Assembly: GCF_024213665.1 (NCBI RefSeq)
Contig: NZ_JANAVP010000005.1
Span: 165,927-229,926, forward strand
From: Streptomyces sp. A3M-1-3
GTDB lineage: Bacteria > Actinomycetota > Actinomycetes > Streptomycetales > Streptomycetaceae
DNA length: 64,000 bases
Direction of reading: 5' to 3'
The stretch's first letter is position 1; each line of letters opens with the position of its first letter. This document shows, in pieces, positions 1 to 8,514 of the stretch. The translations under genes and the position numbers were made by a program. The notes below the pieces were generated by a model, which ran no database searches, was not told the DNA's origin, and saw only the letters and a program-made list of their open reading frames with translations.

Positions 1-1238
1 GACCCGAGGCCGGTTCCGTACCCCAGCCGCGGACGGGCGGGCAGCCGCTGCCCGAGGAGAACCCCGTGCACCCCGGGCCCGGCGCCGACGCGTCGCAGGG
101 GCGCGCGATCAGCGTGCGCACGCTGGGGCAGGGCATGCCGTTCGCCCAGCAGATCGCGCAGCAGCAGAACCAGACCTCCGGAGGGTCGGGCCGACGACGC
201 AAACTCGCCGCGCCGCCGCAGGAGGAGCAGGCGGGACGCCGGCCGGCCGAACTGGAGCCCGCCGCCGCGCGCAGGAAACTCCAGCAGGCCACGCAGCAGG
301 CCACGCCGCCCGCCCCGCAGCCGGCCCAGCCCGCGGCCGAGCCTCCTCCGGCGCAGAGCCCGCAGCAGCGGCTGTCCGCCCCTGCCGAGGGCCGTGCGTA
401 CGCGATAGGAGCACCGGACGAGGGCGCCGCCGAGGGACCGGAACCGCTGGACGGCCCCAACGGCGCGGTGGAGGTGGCCAACCGGCCGCACCCGCAGCCG
501 GTGGACGACGAACTGCCCCCGGAGCCACTCGACAACCCGCGCCGACTGCTTGTTTGGCCCACGCCCGACGTGTCCACCCAGCAGGCGCTGAGCGACCGCG
601 GCTACCGCCCGGTGATCGTGCACTCCCGCGAGGAGGTCGACGCGCAGATCGCCGCCTTCCCGGCCGCGCTGTTCGTCGATCCGCTGACCGGTCCGATCAC
701 CCGTACCGCGCTGCAGTCCCTGCGCCAGGCCGCCGTGGCGGCCGAGGTGCCGGTGCTCGTGACGGCCGGCCTCGGGCAGGCGACCCGCGAGGCCGCGTAC
801 GGCGCCGACCCGGCCGTACTCCTGAAGGCACTCGCGCCGCGGGACAGCGAACAGCACCCGCCTCGCGTGCTGTTGATCGAGGAGCACGAGGAGATCGCGC
901 TCGCGCTGACGGCCACGCTCGAGCGCCGCGGTATGCAGGTCGGGCGCGCGGGCGCCGACACGGACGCGGTCACGCTCGCGACCCAGATGCGGCCGAACCT
1001 GGTGGTGATGGACCTGATGCAGGTACGCCGCCGCCGGGCCGGAATCGTCGACTGGCTGCGCGCGAACGGCCAGTTGAACCGCACTCCGCTGGTCGTCTAC
1101 ACCTCGGTGGACATCGACCGGAGCGAACTGCCCCGGCTCACCTCCGGGGAGACGGTGCTCTTCCTCGCCGAGCGCTCGACGAGCGCCGAGGTCCAGGGCC
1201 GGATCGTCGATCTGCTCGCCAAGATCGGGACGAATTAG
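1..1238 (+). CDS. C-terminal part of a large signalling protein with tandem receiver-like domains
   Basis: The reading frame enters from the left edge (frame starting at base 3), so no start is visible; about 411 residues remain. The first half is Pro/Ala/Gln-rich linker. Two CheY-like folds follow. The first (from about base 540) has beta strands RRLLVW and ALFVDPLTG with Asp in the phosphoacceptor position. The second (from about 860) has VLLIEEHEE, VVMDLM with the acceptor Asp, and VVYTS with the conserved Thr/Ser, but the usual Lys position reads FLAERS, so phosphorelay chemistry may be altered. By analogy with Streptomyces hybrid histidine kinases, the kinase core would lie left of the window; that part is inference. 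It could also be a non-kinase receiver protein. Confidence 0.7.
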   Translation, partial: PEAGSVPQPRTGGQPLPEENPVHPGPGADASQGRAISVRTLGQGMPFAQQIAQQQNQTSGGSGRRRKLAAPPQEEQAGRRPAELEPAAARRKLQQATQQATPPAPQPAQPAAEPPPAQSPQQRLSAPAEGRAYAIGAPDEGAAEGPEPLDGPNGAVEVANRPHPQPVDDELPPEPLDNPRRLLVWPTPDVSTQQALSDRGYRPVIVHSREEVDAQIAAFPAALFVDPLTGPITRTALQSLRQAAVAAEVPVLVTAGLGQATREAAYGADPAVLLKALAPRDSEQHPPRVLLIEEHEEIALALTATLERRGMQVGRAGADTDAVTLATQMRPNLVVMDLMQVRRRRAGIVDWLRANGQLNRTPLVVYTSVDIDRSELPRLTSGETVLFLAERSTSAEVQGRIVDLLAKIGTN

Positions 1239-1350
1239 CCGGCCGCCGCGCGGGACCACGTAGGGTGACGGGTGGCGCGCGACGCTGGTTCACAGCCTCG
1301 GGGGGGGCGCCCCTGGACGTCCTGCGGGTCAGGGAGGGGCAGGTACGACA

Positions 1351-1378
1351 AGAGCCCCCGGCGGGGGCCAGGGGCTCT
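1351..1378. terminator. Hairpin between convergent genes
   Basis: AGAGCCCC at 1351-1358 pairs with GGGGCTCT at 1371-1378, and the interior is itself GC-rich and foldable. It lies between the stop of the signalling protein (+) and the stop of the acyl-CoA ligase (-), so it could end transcription from both sides. There is no U-tract, which is common for Streptomyces terminators. Confidence 0.6.
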
Positions 1379-1397
1379 GTACGGGGCTCAGCCGAGG

Positions 1398-3047
1398 TCA
1401 GTCGAGCTTGGTCACGTCGAGCAGACCCAACCTGTGTTGTTCACGAATCTTCTTCTTGTCGAACTTGCCCACGCTCGTCTTCGGTACGGCCGGGATGATC
1501 GCCCAGCGCTCCGGCAGCTGCCACTTCGCGACGGACTCGCCGAGGAACGCCTTCAGGGACTCGTAGTCGGCGGTCGAACCCTCCTTCAGGACCACCGTCG
1601 CGAGGGGGCGCTCGCCCCACTTCTCGTCGGGTACGGCGACGACCGCGGCCTCGGCCACCTCCGGGTGAGCCATCAGGGCGTTCTCGAGCTCGACGCTGGA
1701 GATCCACTCGCCACCGGACTTGATGACGTCCTTCGCCCGGTCGGTGAGGGTGAGGAAGCCGTCGTGGCTGATCACGCCGACGTCGCCGGTCTTCAGCCAG
1801 CCGTCCGCGCTGAACTTGTCCTCCGGCCGGAACGACTCGCCGCCCGCGCCGCCGTAGTACGCGCCCGCGATCCACGCGCCGCGCACCTCCAGCTCGCCCG
1901 CCGACTCGCCGTCCCAGGCCAGGATCTCGCCGCCGGGGCCGACCAGCCGGGCCTCGACACCGGCCGGGAAGCGGCCCTGCGTGATGCGGTACGGCCACTC
2001 CTCCTCGGCGGTCAGGCCGGCCGGCGGGTGGGCCATGGTGCCGAGCGGGGAGGTCTCGGTCATGCCCCAGGCGTGGCACAGCCGTACGCCCAGCTTGTCG
2101 TACGCCTCCATCAGCGAGGGCGGGCAGGCCGCGCCGCCGATGGTGACCTGCTTCATGGAGGAGATGTCGCGGGGGTTGGCGGCCAGCTCGGCCAGCAGGC
2201 CCTGCCAGATGGTGGGGACGGCGGCGGCGTGGCCGGGCTGCTCGCGCTCGATCATCTCGGCGAGCGGTCCGGGCTGCAGGAACCGGTCGGGCATCAGCAT
2301 GTTGATGCCGGTCATGAAGGTGGCGTGGGGGAGGCCCCAGGCGTTGACGTGGAACTGCGGCACGACGACGAGGGTGGTGTCCTTGTCCGTCAGCCCCATC
2401 GACTCGGCCATGTTGACCTGCATGGAGTGCAGGTAGATGGAGCGGTGGGAGTAGACGACGCCCTTGGGGTCGCCGGTGGTGCCGGAGGTGTAGCACATGG
2501 CGGCGGCCTGGCGTTCGTCCAGGTCGGGCCAGTCGAACGTGGTGGGGCGGCCGGCGATCAGTTCCTCGTACTCGTGCACCTGCGGCGCGGCGCCCTCGAG
2601 GAGGGAGCGGTCGCCGGGGCCCGACACGACCACGTGCTCGATGGTCGGGAGGTGCGGCAGCAGCGGGGCGAGCAGCGGCAGCAGGCTGCCGTTCGCGAGG
2701 ACGACGCGGTCGGCCGCGTGGTTGACGATCCAGACCAGCTGCTCCGGGGGCAGGCGGAGGTTGAGGGTGTGCAGGACCGCACCCATGGAGGGAATCGCGA
2801 AGTATGCCTCGATGTGTTCTGAGTTGTTCCACATCAAGGTCGCCACGCGTTCGTCGCCGACGACGCCGAGTTCATCGCGCAGGGCGTTCGCGAGCTGGGT
2901 GGCGCGGTCGCCGATCTCGGCGAAGCTGCGGCGCTGCGGCTCGGCCTCGCCGGTCCAGGTGGTGACCTGGGACCGTCCGTGGATCGTCCTCCCGTGGTTG
3001 AGGATGCGGGTGACGGTCAGTGGTACGTCCTGCATGGTGCTCAGCAC
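1398..3047 (-). CDS. Long-chain fatty-acid--CoA ligase (AMP-forming)
   Basis: ANL-superfamily adenylating enzyme that activates a fatty acid with ATP and then forms its CoA thioester. The AMP-binding signature [19 protein letters not shown], the GWLKTGDVG region and the C-terminal catalytic-lysine segment ([12 protein letters not shown]) are all visible; 549 residues is normal for the family. The GTG at 3047 is preferred because GGGAGG lies a few bases upstream; a later ATG at 3035 is possible. The longer frame to 3131 would start inside an upstream palindrome and is unlikely. The gene follows the SigE-type sigma factor in the same direction and may have its own regulated promoter. The chain length of the substrate cannot be read from the sequence. 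Confidence 0.93.
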   Translation of the reverse strand: MLSTMQDVPLTVTRILNHGRTIHGRSQVTTWTGEAEPQRRSFAEIGDRATQLANALRDELGVVGDERVATLMWNNSEHIEAYFAIPSMGAVLHTLNLRLPPEQLVWIVNHAADRVVLANGSLLPLLAPLLPHLPTIEHVVVSGPGDRSLLEGAAPQVHEYEELIAGRPTTFDWPDLDERQAAAMCYTSGTTGDPKGVVYSHRSIYLHSMQVNMAESMGLTDKDTTLVVVPQFHVNAWGLPHATFMTGINMLMPDRFLQPGPLAEMIEREQPGHAAAVPTIWQGLLAELAANPRDISSMKQVTIGGAACPPSLMEAYDKLGVRLCHAWGMTETSPLGTMAHPPAGLTAEEEWPYRITQGRFPAGVEARLVGPGGEILAWDGESAGELEVRGAWIAGAYYGGAGGESFRPEDKFSADGWLKTGDVGVISHDGFLTLTDRAKDVIKSGGEWISSVELENALMAHPEVAEAAVVAVPDEKWGERPLATVVLKEGSTADYESLKAFLGESVAKWQLPERWAIIPAVPKTSVGKFDKKKIREQHRLGLLDVTKLD

Positions 3048-3129
3048 GGCGTCCTCCCGGTGGGCGCGCGGTATTTTGCCGGGGGGTGCCCCCCGGATCC
3101 CCATGGCTAGTGGTGTGCAGATTCTGCGC

Positions 3130-3147
3130 ACATACCACGTGGTATGT
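3130..3147. promoter_or_regulatory. 18-bp perfect palindrome, candidate operator of the acyl-CoA ligase gene
   Basis: ACATACCACGTGGTATGT is a perfect 18-bp palindrome 83 bases upstream of the ligase GTG and just past the sigma-factor stop. Its length and symmetry suit a dimeric repressor such as a TetR-family regulator of lipid metabolism. No such regulator is encoded next to it, so the binding protein is unknown. Confidence 0.55.
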
Positions 3148-3189
3148 CACTACCCAGGAGTAGAAAGCCGGGCTGCGGGCGGCGCCGGG

Positions 3190-3735
3190 TCAGCGGACGG
3201 GCGTCAGCTCCGGGTCCTCGCGGAGCTTGCCGAGGGCGCGGGAGACCGCGCTCTTGACCGTACCGACGGAGACCTCGAGCACCTCGGCGGTCTGCGCCTC
3301 GCTCAGGTCCTCGTAGTAGCGCAGGACGACCATGGCGCGCTGGCGGTCGGGGAGCTTCATCACCGCGCGCCACATCGCGTCGCGCAGTACCTGCTGCTCG
3401 GCGGGATCCGGCGCCGGTACGGCCTCCGGCTCCGGGAGCTCGTCGCAGGCGAACTCGTCGACCTTGCGCTTGCGCCACTGAGAGGTGCGGGTGTTCAGGA
3501 GGGCACGGCGGACATAGCCGTCGAGCGCGCGGTGGTCCTCGATCCGCTCCCACGCGATGTACGTCTTGGTGAGCGCGGTCTGCAGCAGGTCTTCGGCATC
3601 GCACGGGTTCGCCGTGAGCGAGCGAGCGGTGCGCAGAAGCACGGGGCCCCGGGCCCGTACGTACGTGGCGAACGACGGGTACGCGGATGCGTGCGTCGCT
3701 GCCTTGGATGCGCTGGTGCAGACTGGCGTGGTCAT
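3190..3735 (-). CDS. SigE-family ECF RNA polymerase sigma factor
   Basis: 181-residue sigma-70 family protein with region 2 near the N-terminus (SFATYVRARGPVLLRTARSL, then DAEDLLQTALTKTYIAWERI) and region 4 at the C-terminus (LPDRQRAMVVLRYYEDLSEAQTAEVLEVSVGTVKSAVSRAL), which forms the -35-binding helix-turn-helix. This two-domain layout is that of the actinobacterial SigE-like ECF group. No anti-sigma gene is adjacent on either side, so control may be transcriptional or through a distant partner. The 267 bases upstream should hold its promoter; they contain degenerate GTGCCG/GGCCTCC repeats near 3907-3998. Confidence 0.9.
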   Translation of the reverse strand: MTTPVCTSASKAATHASAYPSFATYVRARGPVLLRTARSLTANPCDAEDLLQTALTKTYIAWERIEDHRALDGYVRRALLNTRTSQWRKRKVDEFACDELPEPEAVPAPDPAEQQVLRDAMWRAVMKLPDRQRAMVVLRYYEDLSEAQTAEVLEVSVGTVKSAVSRALGKLREDPELTPVR

Positions 3736-4002
3736 GGGTCCACGCTAGGAGCGGGTACTACCGTCGCGGATCGGCCCCAGGTCCCGAAGCGGTGTCCGCC
3801 TCAGGTTGTAGGAGGGGTGCGGGCCCCACCTCCTGAAGGTGGAGGACGCGGGGCCTTGGCGTAGGGGTCGGGCCCTGAGGACCGCCTCGGCGGGGTGCGT
3901 CCGCGGCCGGCTTCCGTGCCCGGCGTCCGTGCCGCGCAGCCGGCCTCGGTGCCGTATTTCTGGCCTCCGTGCCGCACGTCTGGCCTCCGGGTGCCGTCCC
4001 GG

Positions 4003-5169
4003 CTACACGTCCGTGCCCAGGATCAGCCCCGAGGTGGGGACGCCGGTTCCCGCCGTCACCAGAGTGCGGGCCGCGCCGGGTATCTGGTTGACCGAGGTGC
4101 CGCGCAGCTGTCGGACCGCTTCCGCGATGCCGTTCATCCCGTGCAGGTACGCCTCCCCGAGCTGCCCGCCATGCGTGTTGAGCGGCAGCGCGTCCTCCGC
4201 GACGAACCCGGCGCCTTCCCCCGGCGCGCAGAACCCGAACTCCTCCAGCTGCATCAGCACAAACGGAGTGAAGTGGTCGTACAGGATGCCCACATCGATG
4301 TCCGAAGGCGTAAGCCCGGACGTACGCCAGAGCTGGCGGGCGACCACGCTCATCTCGGGCAGCCCGGTGAGGTCGTCCCGGTAGAAGCTGGTCATCTGCT
4401 CCTGGCCGCGGCCGGCGCCCTGCGCGGCGGCCACGATCACGGCGGGCGGATGCGGAAGATCCCTGGCCCGCCCCACGCCGGTGACCACTATCGCCTGGCC
4501 TCCGTCCGTCTCCTGACAGCAGTCGAGCAGCCGCAGCGGCTCCGCTGTCCAGCGTGAGGCGGCATGGTCGGCGAGGGTGATGGGTTTCTCGTAGAAGTAC
4601 GCGGCCGGGTTCCGCGCGGCATGGCGGCGGTCGGTGACGGCGACGTGGCCGAAGACCTCGGGCGCCAGGTTGTACGTGTGCAGATAGCGCTGGGCGGCCA
4701 TGGCTACCCAGGAGGCGGGGGTGAGCAGTCCGAAAGGCAGTGACCAGCCCATCGCCGCACCCTCGGCGGACGGCTCCCGGTGCTGGACGCCCGAGCCGAA
4801 GCGTCTGCCCGAGCGCTCGTTGAACGCCCGGTAGCAGACGACCACGTCGGCGACACCGCTCGCCACGGCGAGGGCTGCCTGCTGCACGGTCGCGCAGGCT
4901 GCCCCGCCGCCGTAGTGGATGCGGGAGAAGAAGGACAGCTCCCCGATCCCGGCCGCCTGGGCGACGGTGATCTCGGGGCTGGTGTCCATGGTGAACGTGA
5001 CCATGCCGTCGACGTCGGCGGGCGTGAGGCCGGCGTCGGCCAGCGCGGCCTGGACGGCCTCGACGGCGAGCGCCAGCTCACTGCGCCCGGATTCCTTGGA
5101 GAACACGGTCGCCCCGATGCCGGCGATGGCTGCCCGGCCGCCCAGCGAGTCCGCGGTGCGCACGCTCAT
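4003..5169 (-). CDS. Thiolase-like protein (SCP2/lipid-transfer type)
   Basis: 388-residue thiolase-fold enzyme of the non-canonical lipid-transfer type. The catalytic-Cys region reads GGGAACATVQQAALAVASG and the C-terminal half carries a GGQLGEAYLHG motif. Related proteins (Ltp2/SCP2 thiolases) work with DUF35 partners in retro-aldol or thiolytic cleavage of acyl-CoA side chains. Its ATG overlaps the stop of the upstream MaoC gene, so it is the last gene of the five-gene block. Substrate is inferred only from gene company: a branched or steroid-like acyl-CoA. Confidence 0.85.
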   Translation of the reverse strand: MSVRTADSLGGRAAIAGIGATVFSKESGRSELALAVEAVQAALADAGLTPADVDGMVTFTMDTSPEITVAQAAGIGELSFFSRIHYGGGAACATVQQAALAVASGVADVVVCYRAFNERSGRRFGSGVQHREPSAEGAAMGWSLPFGLLTPASWVAMAAQRYLHTYNLAPEVFGHVAVTDRRHAARNPAAYFYEKPITLADHAASRWTAEPLRLLDCCQETDGGQAIVVTGVGRARDLPHPPAVIVAAAQGAGRGQEQMTSFYRDDLTGLPEMSVVARQLWRTSGLTPSDIDVGILYDHFTPFVLMQLEEFGFCAPGEGAGFVAEDALPLNTHGGQLGEAYLHGMNGIAEAVRQLRGTSVNQIPGAARTLVTAGTGVPTSGLILGTDV

Positions 5170-5573
5170 CCGGCCTCCTCCGCGACGGGGGCGGGCACGG
5201 ATACGGTCACCGTGCCCGTCACGTGCTGCCCGATCCCGTTGGCCCCGACGACCCGCACCTCGGCCGTACCGTCCGGCTCGACGGAGCTTATGGTGCCGGT
5301 CAGCACCATGGTGTCGCCCGGGTAGTTGGGTGCGCCGAGCCGGATCGCGACCTTGCGGAGCATGGCCCGCGGCCCGAAGTGGTCGGAGATGTACCGGCCG
5401 ACAAGGCCGTTGGTGGTCAGGATGTTCATGAAGATGTCCGGGGAGCCCTTCTCCCTGGCCGCCTCCGTGTCGTGGTGCACATCCTGGTAGTCCCGCGAGG
5501 CGACCGCCCCCGCCACGATCAGGGTGCGGGTGATGGGAACGGTGAGCGGCGGGAGCGTGTCACCGGCTCTCAT
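5166..5573 (-). CDS. MaoC-family (R)-enoyl-CoA hydratase
   Basis: 135-residue single hot-dog domain. The MaoC hydratase motif is visible as RDYQDVHHDTEAA, with the Asp/His pair used for water addition. The ATG at 5573 was chosen because CAAAGGAG sits 7 bases before it; the frame extends slightly further upstream without a better site. It overlaps the 3' end of the acyl-CoA dehydrogenase upstream and the start of the thiolase downstream. In steroid side-chain pathways a small MaoC subunit pairs with a MaoC/DUF35 subunit to make the active hydratase, and both are present here. Confidence 0.85.
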   Translation of the reverse strand: MRAGDTLPPLTVPITRTLIVAGAVASRDYQDVHHDTEAAREKGSPDIFMNILTTNGLVGRYISDHFGPRAMLRKVAIRLGAPNYPGDTMVLTGTISSVEPDGTAEVRVVGANGIGQHVTGTVTVSVPAPVAEEAG

Positions 5574-6648
5574 GCGCTGGCTCCTTTGCAAGCAACTGAC
5601 CGAGTTCGGCGAGGAGTTCTGGACCGGTTCCGAGGTATGCGTCCAACTGCCGCCCCCACAGGAAGTGCCGGTGGACAGGGTGGTCGAGGTCGGCCCCGGT
5701 GCCGCCGTGCAGATGCTGCCCGGCGTGCACCACGCGGGTTCCGGCCTCGGACGCCCACCAGCCGGCGGTCAGCGCCGCGGCTGCCGCGTCCAGCCCCGCG
5801 TCCAGCCGCCAGGCGGCTTCGTACGCCGTCACGCGTATCGCCTCGGTGTCCATGTACGCGTCGGCGGCCCGCAGCAGGACCCCCTGGTTGGTGGAGAGCG
5901 GACGCCCGAACTGCTGACGGGTGGAGGTGTGCGTGACGGCCCGGGCGAGCGAGCCCGCGCACACCCCGGCCTGCAGCCCGGCGAAGGCGGTACGGGCGGC
6001 CGCCAGCACGGACGCGTACGCACCGGACCTGGGCCCGGATCCGGATCCGGGCCCGGACCCGCCCTCTCCCTCGCCGAGCCGCTCGGCGGGCGCCACGGTG
6101 AGTGTGAGCCGGCCGGCCGTCCAGGGCGCGGTGGTCTCCACCGGCTCGACCGTCACCCCGTCGTCCGTGGTCCGTACGATCCACAGTGCGCGCTCGGCGT
6201 CCGGGACCAGCACATGGGTGGCGTCCCGCAGCCATGGCACGAGGGGCAGAGTGCCGGTCAGCCTCCCCGCGGCGTCGGCCCACACCGCGCCGCCCCGCGC
6301 CGGGAACGCCCCGGTGGCGACGGCGCTGCCGTCGCGCAGGTCCGGCAGCAGCCGCGCGCACTGCCCGTCGGTGCCGTAGGCGGCGATGGCCAGCAGCCCG
6401 TACACACACGTCGCGGCGAGCGGCACCTGCGCCGTCGTCCGGCCCTGCTCCTCCAGGACCAGCACCAGGCCGACCAGCCCGATGTCCTCGACGGCGGCTG
6501 TCAGCCCTGCCGCACACAGGGCCTTCCACAGCTCGGCGTCCGTACCGGTCCCGGCGGCCGACAGCCGCTCATGGGTGGCAAGGGCGCCGAAGATCCGGGC
6601 GGCCAGCTCCTGCGCAGCCTGCTGCTCCTCGGAGGGCGTGAAGTCCAT
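5560..6648 (-). CDS. Acyl-CoA dehydrogenase (ChsE1-like subunit)
   Basis: 362-residue flavin-dependent acyl-CoA dehydrogenase fold: N-terminal helical domain (MDFTPSEEQQAAQELAARIF), middle beta domain, and a C-terminal helical domain ending in HRHFLWGRQLDAYLG. It resembles the partner subunit of heteromeric actinobacterial dehydrogenases. The ATG at 6648 matches the usual family start; a GTG at 6657 with GAGGAA is the alternative. Between the middle and C-terminal domains there is a Gly/Ser/Pro-rich linker encoded by a 24-bp perfect palindrome at 6031-6054. Its predicted partner (7227-8351) is broken, which may leave this subunit without its normal complex. Confidence 0.82.
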   Translation of the reverse strand: MDFTPSEEQQAAQELAARIFGALATHERLSAAGTGTDAELWKALCAAGLTAAVEDIGLVGLVLVLEEQGRTTAQVPLAATCVYGLLAIAAYGTDGQCARLLPDLRDGSAVATGAFPARGGAVWADAAGRLTGTLPLVPWLRDATHVLVPDAERALWIVRTTDDGVTVEPVETTAPWTAGRLTLTVAPAERLGEGEGGSGPGSGSGPRSGAYASVLAAARTAFAGLQAGVCAGSLARAVTHTSTRQQFGRPLSTNQGVLLRAADAYMDTEAIRVTAYEAAWRLDAGLDAAAAALTAGWWASEAGTRVVHAGQHLHGGTGADLDHPVHRHFLWGRQLDAYLGTGPELLAELGQLLAKEPAHESR

Positions 6649-6649
6649 G

Positions 6650-7615
6650 TCACCCACCGTTTCCTCGGAAGACCGGCAGCTCCCATTCCTCGTCCGCCTC
6701 GTCGACGCGGAGGAATTCGAGCTGTACGGACATCCCGATCCGCACCTTGTCGTACGGCACCCCGATCAGATTGCTGACCATCCGGACGCCCTCCGCGAGC
6801 TCGATCAACCCGACCGCGTAGGGCGGTGCGAACGCCGGGAAAGGCGGGTGGTGCATGACCACGTACGAGTAGACCGTCCCGGCGCCGCTCGCCTCGACCG
6901 TGTCCCACTCCTGCGAACCGCACGCGTTGCACCCCGGCAGCCATGGGAAACGGAGCGTCCCGCATGGACCGCACCGCTGGATCAGGAGCCTGTGCTCTGC
7001 GACTCCGGCCCAGAATCCGGCGTTGTCCCGGTTGATCACCGGCCGCGGCCGCTTGCCCTTCGGTTTCTGCCGCGCCGGCGCGTACTTGAGGATCCGGAAG
7101 CGGTGCGTCCCTGCCAACGCGCCGTTCGCCCGGACATCCATCCGCGTCGTGACGAAGTGCCCGGTCCCCAGCTTGGTCCTCTTGCGCGCCGAGACCGACT
7201 CGATGACCGCGTCGAAGGTGATCCGGTCACCCGGGCGCAGCGGCTCCAGATACTCCTGCTCGCAGTCGGTCGCGACCACCGAGGTGTATCCGGCGCCGTC
7301 GAGCAGGCCGAACAGCTCGTCGTACGGCGACGACCGGTCCGTGTGCCCGGACAGCCCGCCCATCGTCCAGGCCTGCAGCATCGTCGGCGGCGCGGTCTCC
7401 GGATAGGCGGGGCTGGTGTCCCCCATCGCCTCGCACCAGTGCCTGATCATCGGCTCGTTGACGATGTCCTTGCCCACGCCCGAGGTAGCGGCGGCCCGCC
7501 CCTCGTACGCCTTCAGCCGCTCGTAGAACTCCTCGCCGCCCACGCTCACCTCGCTGTCCCCCACCTCGCTGTCTCCGCTCACCGAGCTGTCCCTCACCGC
7601 GCTGGCCCCGCTCAC
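6650..7615 (-). CDS. MaoC-like hydratase fused to a DUF35 zinc-ribbon/OB-fold protein (ChsH2-like)
   Basis: 321 residues with two modules. The N-terminal half is a MaoC-like hot-dog domain (EFYERLKAYEGRAAATSG through LRPGDRITFDAVIESV). The C-terminal half is DUF35, with a zinc ribbon CGPCG...CNACG and an OB-fold acyl-CoA-binding part. The same fusion partners a MaoC subunit and an Ltp2-type thiolase in steroid degradation. The annotated GTG start at 7615 sits in a run of imperfect GACAGCGAGGTG repeats with several alternative GTGs (7555-7615), so the first ~20 residues are uncertain. It begins exactly where the upstream dehydrogenase is truncated. Confidence 0.82.
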   Translation of the reverse strand: MSGASAVRDSSVSGDSEVGDSEVSVGGEEFYERLKAYEGRAAATSGVGKDIVNEPMIRHWCEAMGDTSPAYPETAPPTMLQAWTMGGLSGHTDRSSPYDELFGLLDGAGYTSVVATDCEQEYLEPLRPGDRITFDAVIESVSARKRTKLGTGHFVTTRMDVRANGALAGTHRFRILKYAPARQKPKGKRPRPVINRDNAGFWAGVAEHRLLIQRCGPCGTLRFPWLPGCNACGSQEWDTVEASGAGTVYSYVVMHHPPFPAFAPPYAVGLIELAEGVRMVSNLIGVPYDKVRIGMSVQLEFLRVDEADEEWELPVFRGNGG

Positions 7616-8351
7616 CGCCGCCCATGCCGATCGCCGCGAGCGCCACCCGCTCGTGGTTGAGCTGGTTGGTGATCAGCCCCCAGCCGCCGTTCTCGTCGCC
7701 CACCAGATTCCCGGCGGGCACGCGTATCGCGTCGTAGTAAGTGGTCGTGGTCGTCTGCCCGCCCACCGTCTCGACCGGGGTCCACGAGAAGCCGGGCGCG
7801 TCGGTCGGCACCAGGATGATCGAGATGCCCTGGTGCTTGGGGGCCTGCGGATCCGTACGGCAGGCGAGCCAGATCCAGTCGGCGTTCTGGGCGTTGCTGG
7901 TGAAGCTCTTCTGGCCCTCGATCAGCCAGGAGTCGCCTTCGCGGACGGCCCGGGTGCGCAGTGACGCGAGGTCGGTGCCGGCCTCGGGCTCGCTGTATCC
8001 GATGGCGAAGACGATCTCCCCGCCCAGAATGCGCGGCAGGAAGAAGTCCTTCTGCTCGTCCGTCCCGTACTTCATCAAGGTCGGGCCGACAGTGTTGAGG
8101 GTGACCATCGAGACCGGCGCGCCGGCGCGGTACGCCTCGTCGAAGAAGATGAACTGTTCGTCCGCGCCGCGCCCCTGTCCGCCGTACTCGACGGGCCAGC
8201 CGAGTCCGAGCATGCCGTCGGCGCCGATCCGCCGCAGCAGCGCCCGCTGTTGCGCGGCGTCCTCGACGCGCTCCTGGGGCATGACCTCATGGAAGTACGA
8301 GCGCAGTTCCGCGCGCAGCCGCAACTGGCGTGCGGTCGGAGCGAGATGCAC
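7227..8351 (-). pseudogene. Acyl-CoA dehydrogenase lacking its C-terminal domain (ChsE2-like, truncated)
   Basis: Homology to acyl-CoA dehydrogenases runs from MHLAPTARQLRLRAELRSYF to NQLNHERVALAAIGM, about 235 residues, ending near base 7643. The frame then continues to 7227 as Arg/Gly-rich sequence that is just another frame of the MaoC/DUF35 gene. The usual ~100-130-residue C-terminal helical domain, which completes the FAD/acyl-CoA site, is absent. This is most simply a deletion joining this gene to the start of the next. The GTG at 8351 is preferred (GGGAGG 8 bases upstream) over the longer frame from 8480. The FAD-binding segments (FAIGYSEPEAGTDLASLRT) remain intact. Confidence 0.75.
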
Positions 8352-8386
8352 GGCAGCGGCCTCCCGGACGTACACGGAATCAGATT

Positions 8387-8403
8387 TCTGACTGTCCGTC
8401 AGA
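8387..8403. promoter_or_regulatory. Inverted repeat, candidate operator of the beta-oxidation block
   Basis: TCTGAC-TGTCC-GTCAGA lies about 36 bases upstream of the GTG of the first gene of the block. Arms of 6 bp with a 5-bp spacer near the expected promoter suggest a TetR-type repressor site controlling all five genes. No regulator gene is adjacent. Confidence 0.45.
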
Positions 8404-8514
8404 TATGCATCCGCTGTCAAGACGCACAACGGCCTGCGCGACGGGACCGGAGTCCCGTCGCGCAGGCAGTCACTCGTCACTCACCCTCGATGCAGCCCCT
8501 CTGCGGGCCGGTAC

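Noticed and set aside
4003..8351. A cholesterol-degradation gene cluster
   Set aside because: Only the side-chain-type module is present. No ring-degradation genes or Mce transport genes occur here, so the substrate is left open.
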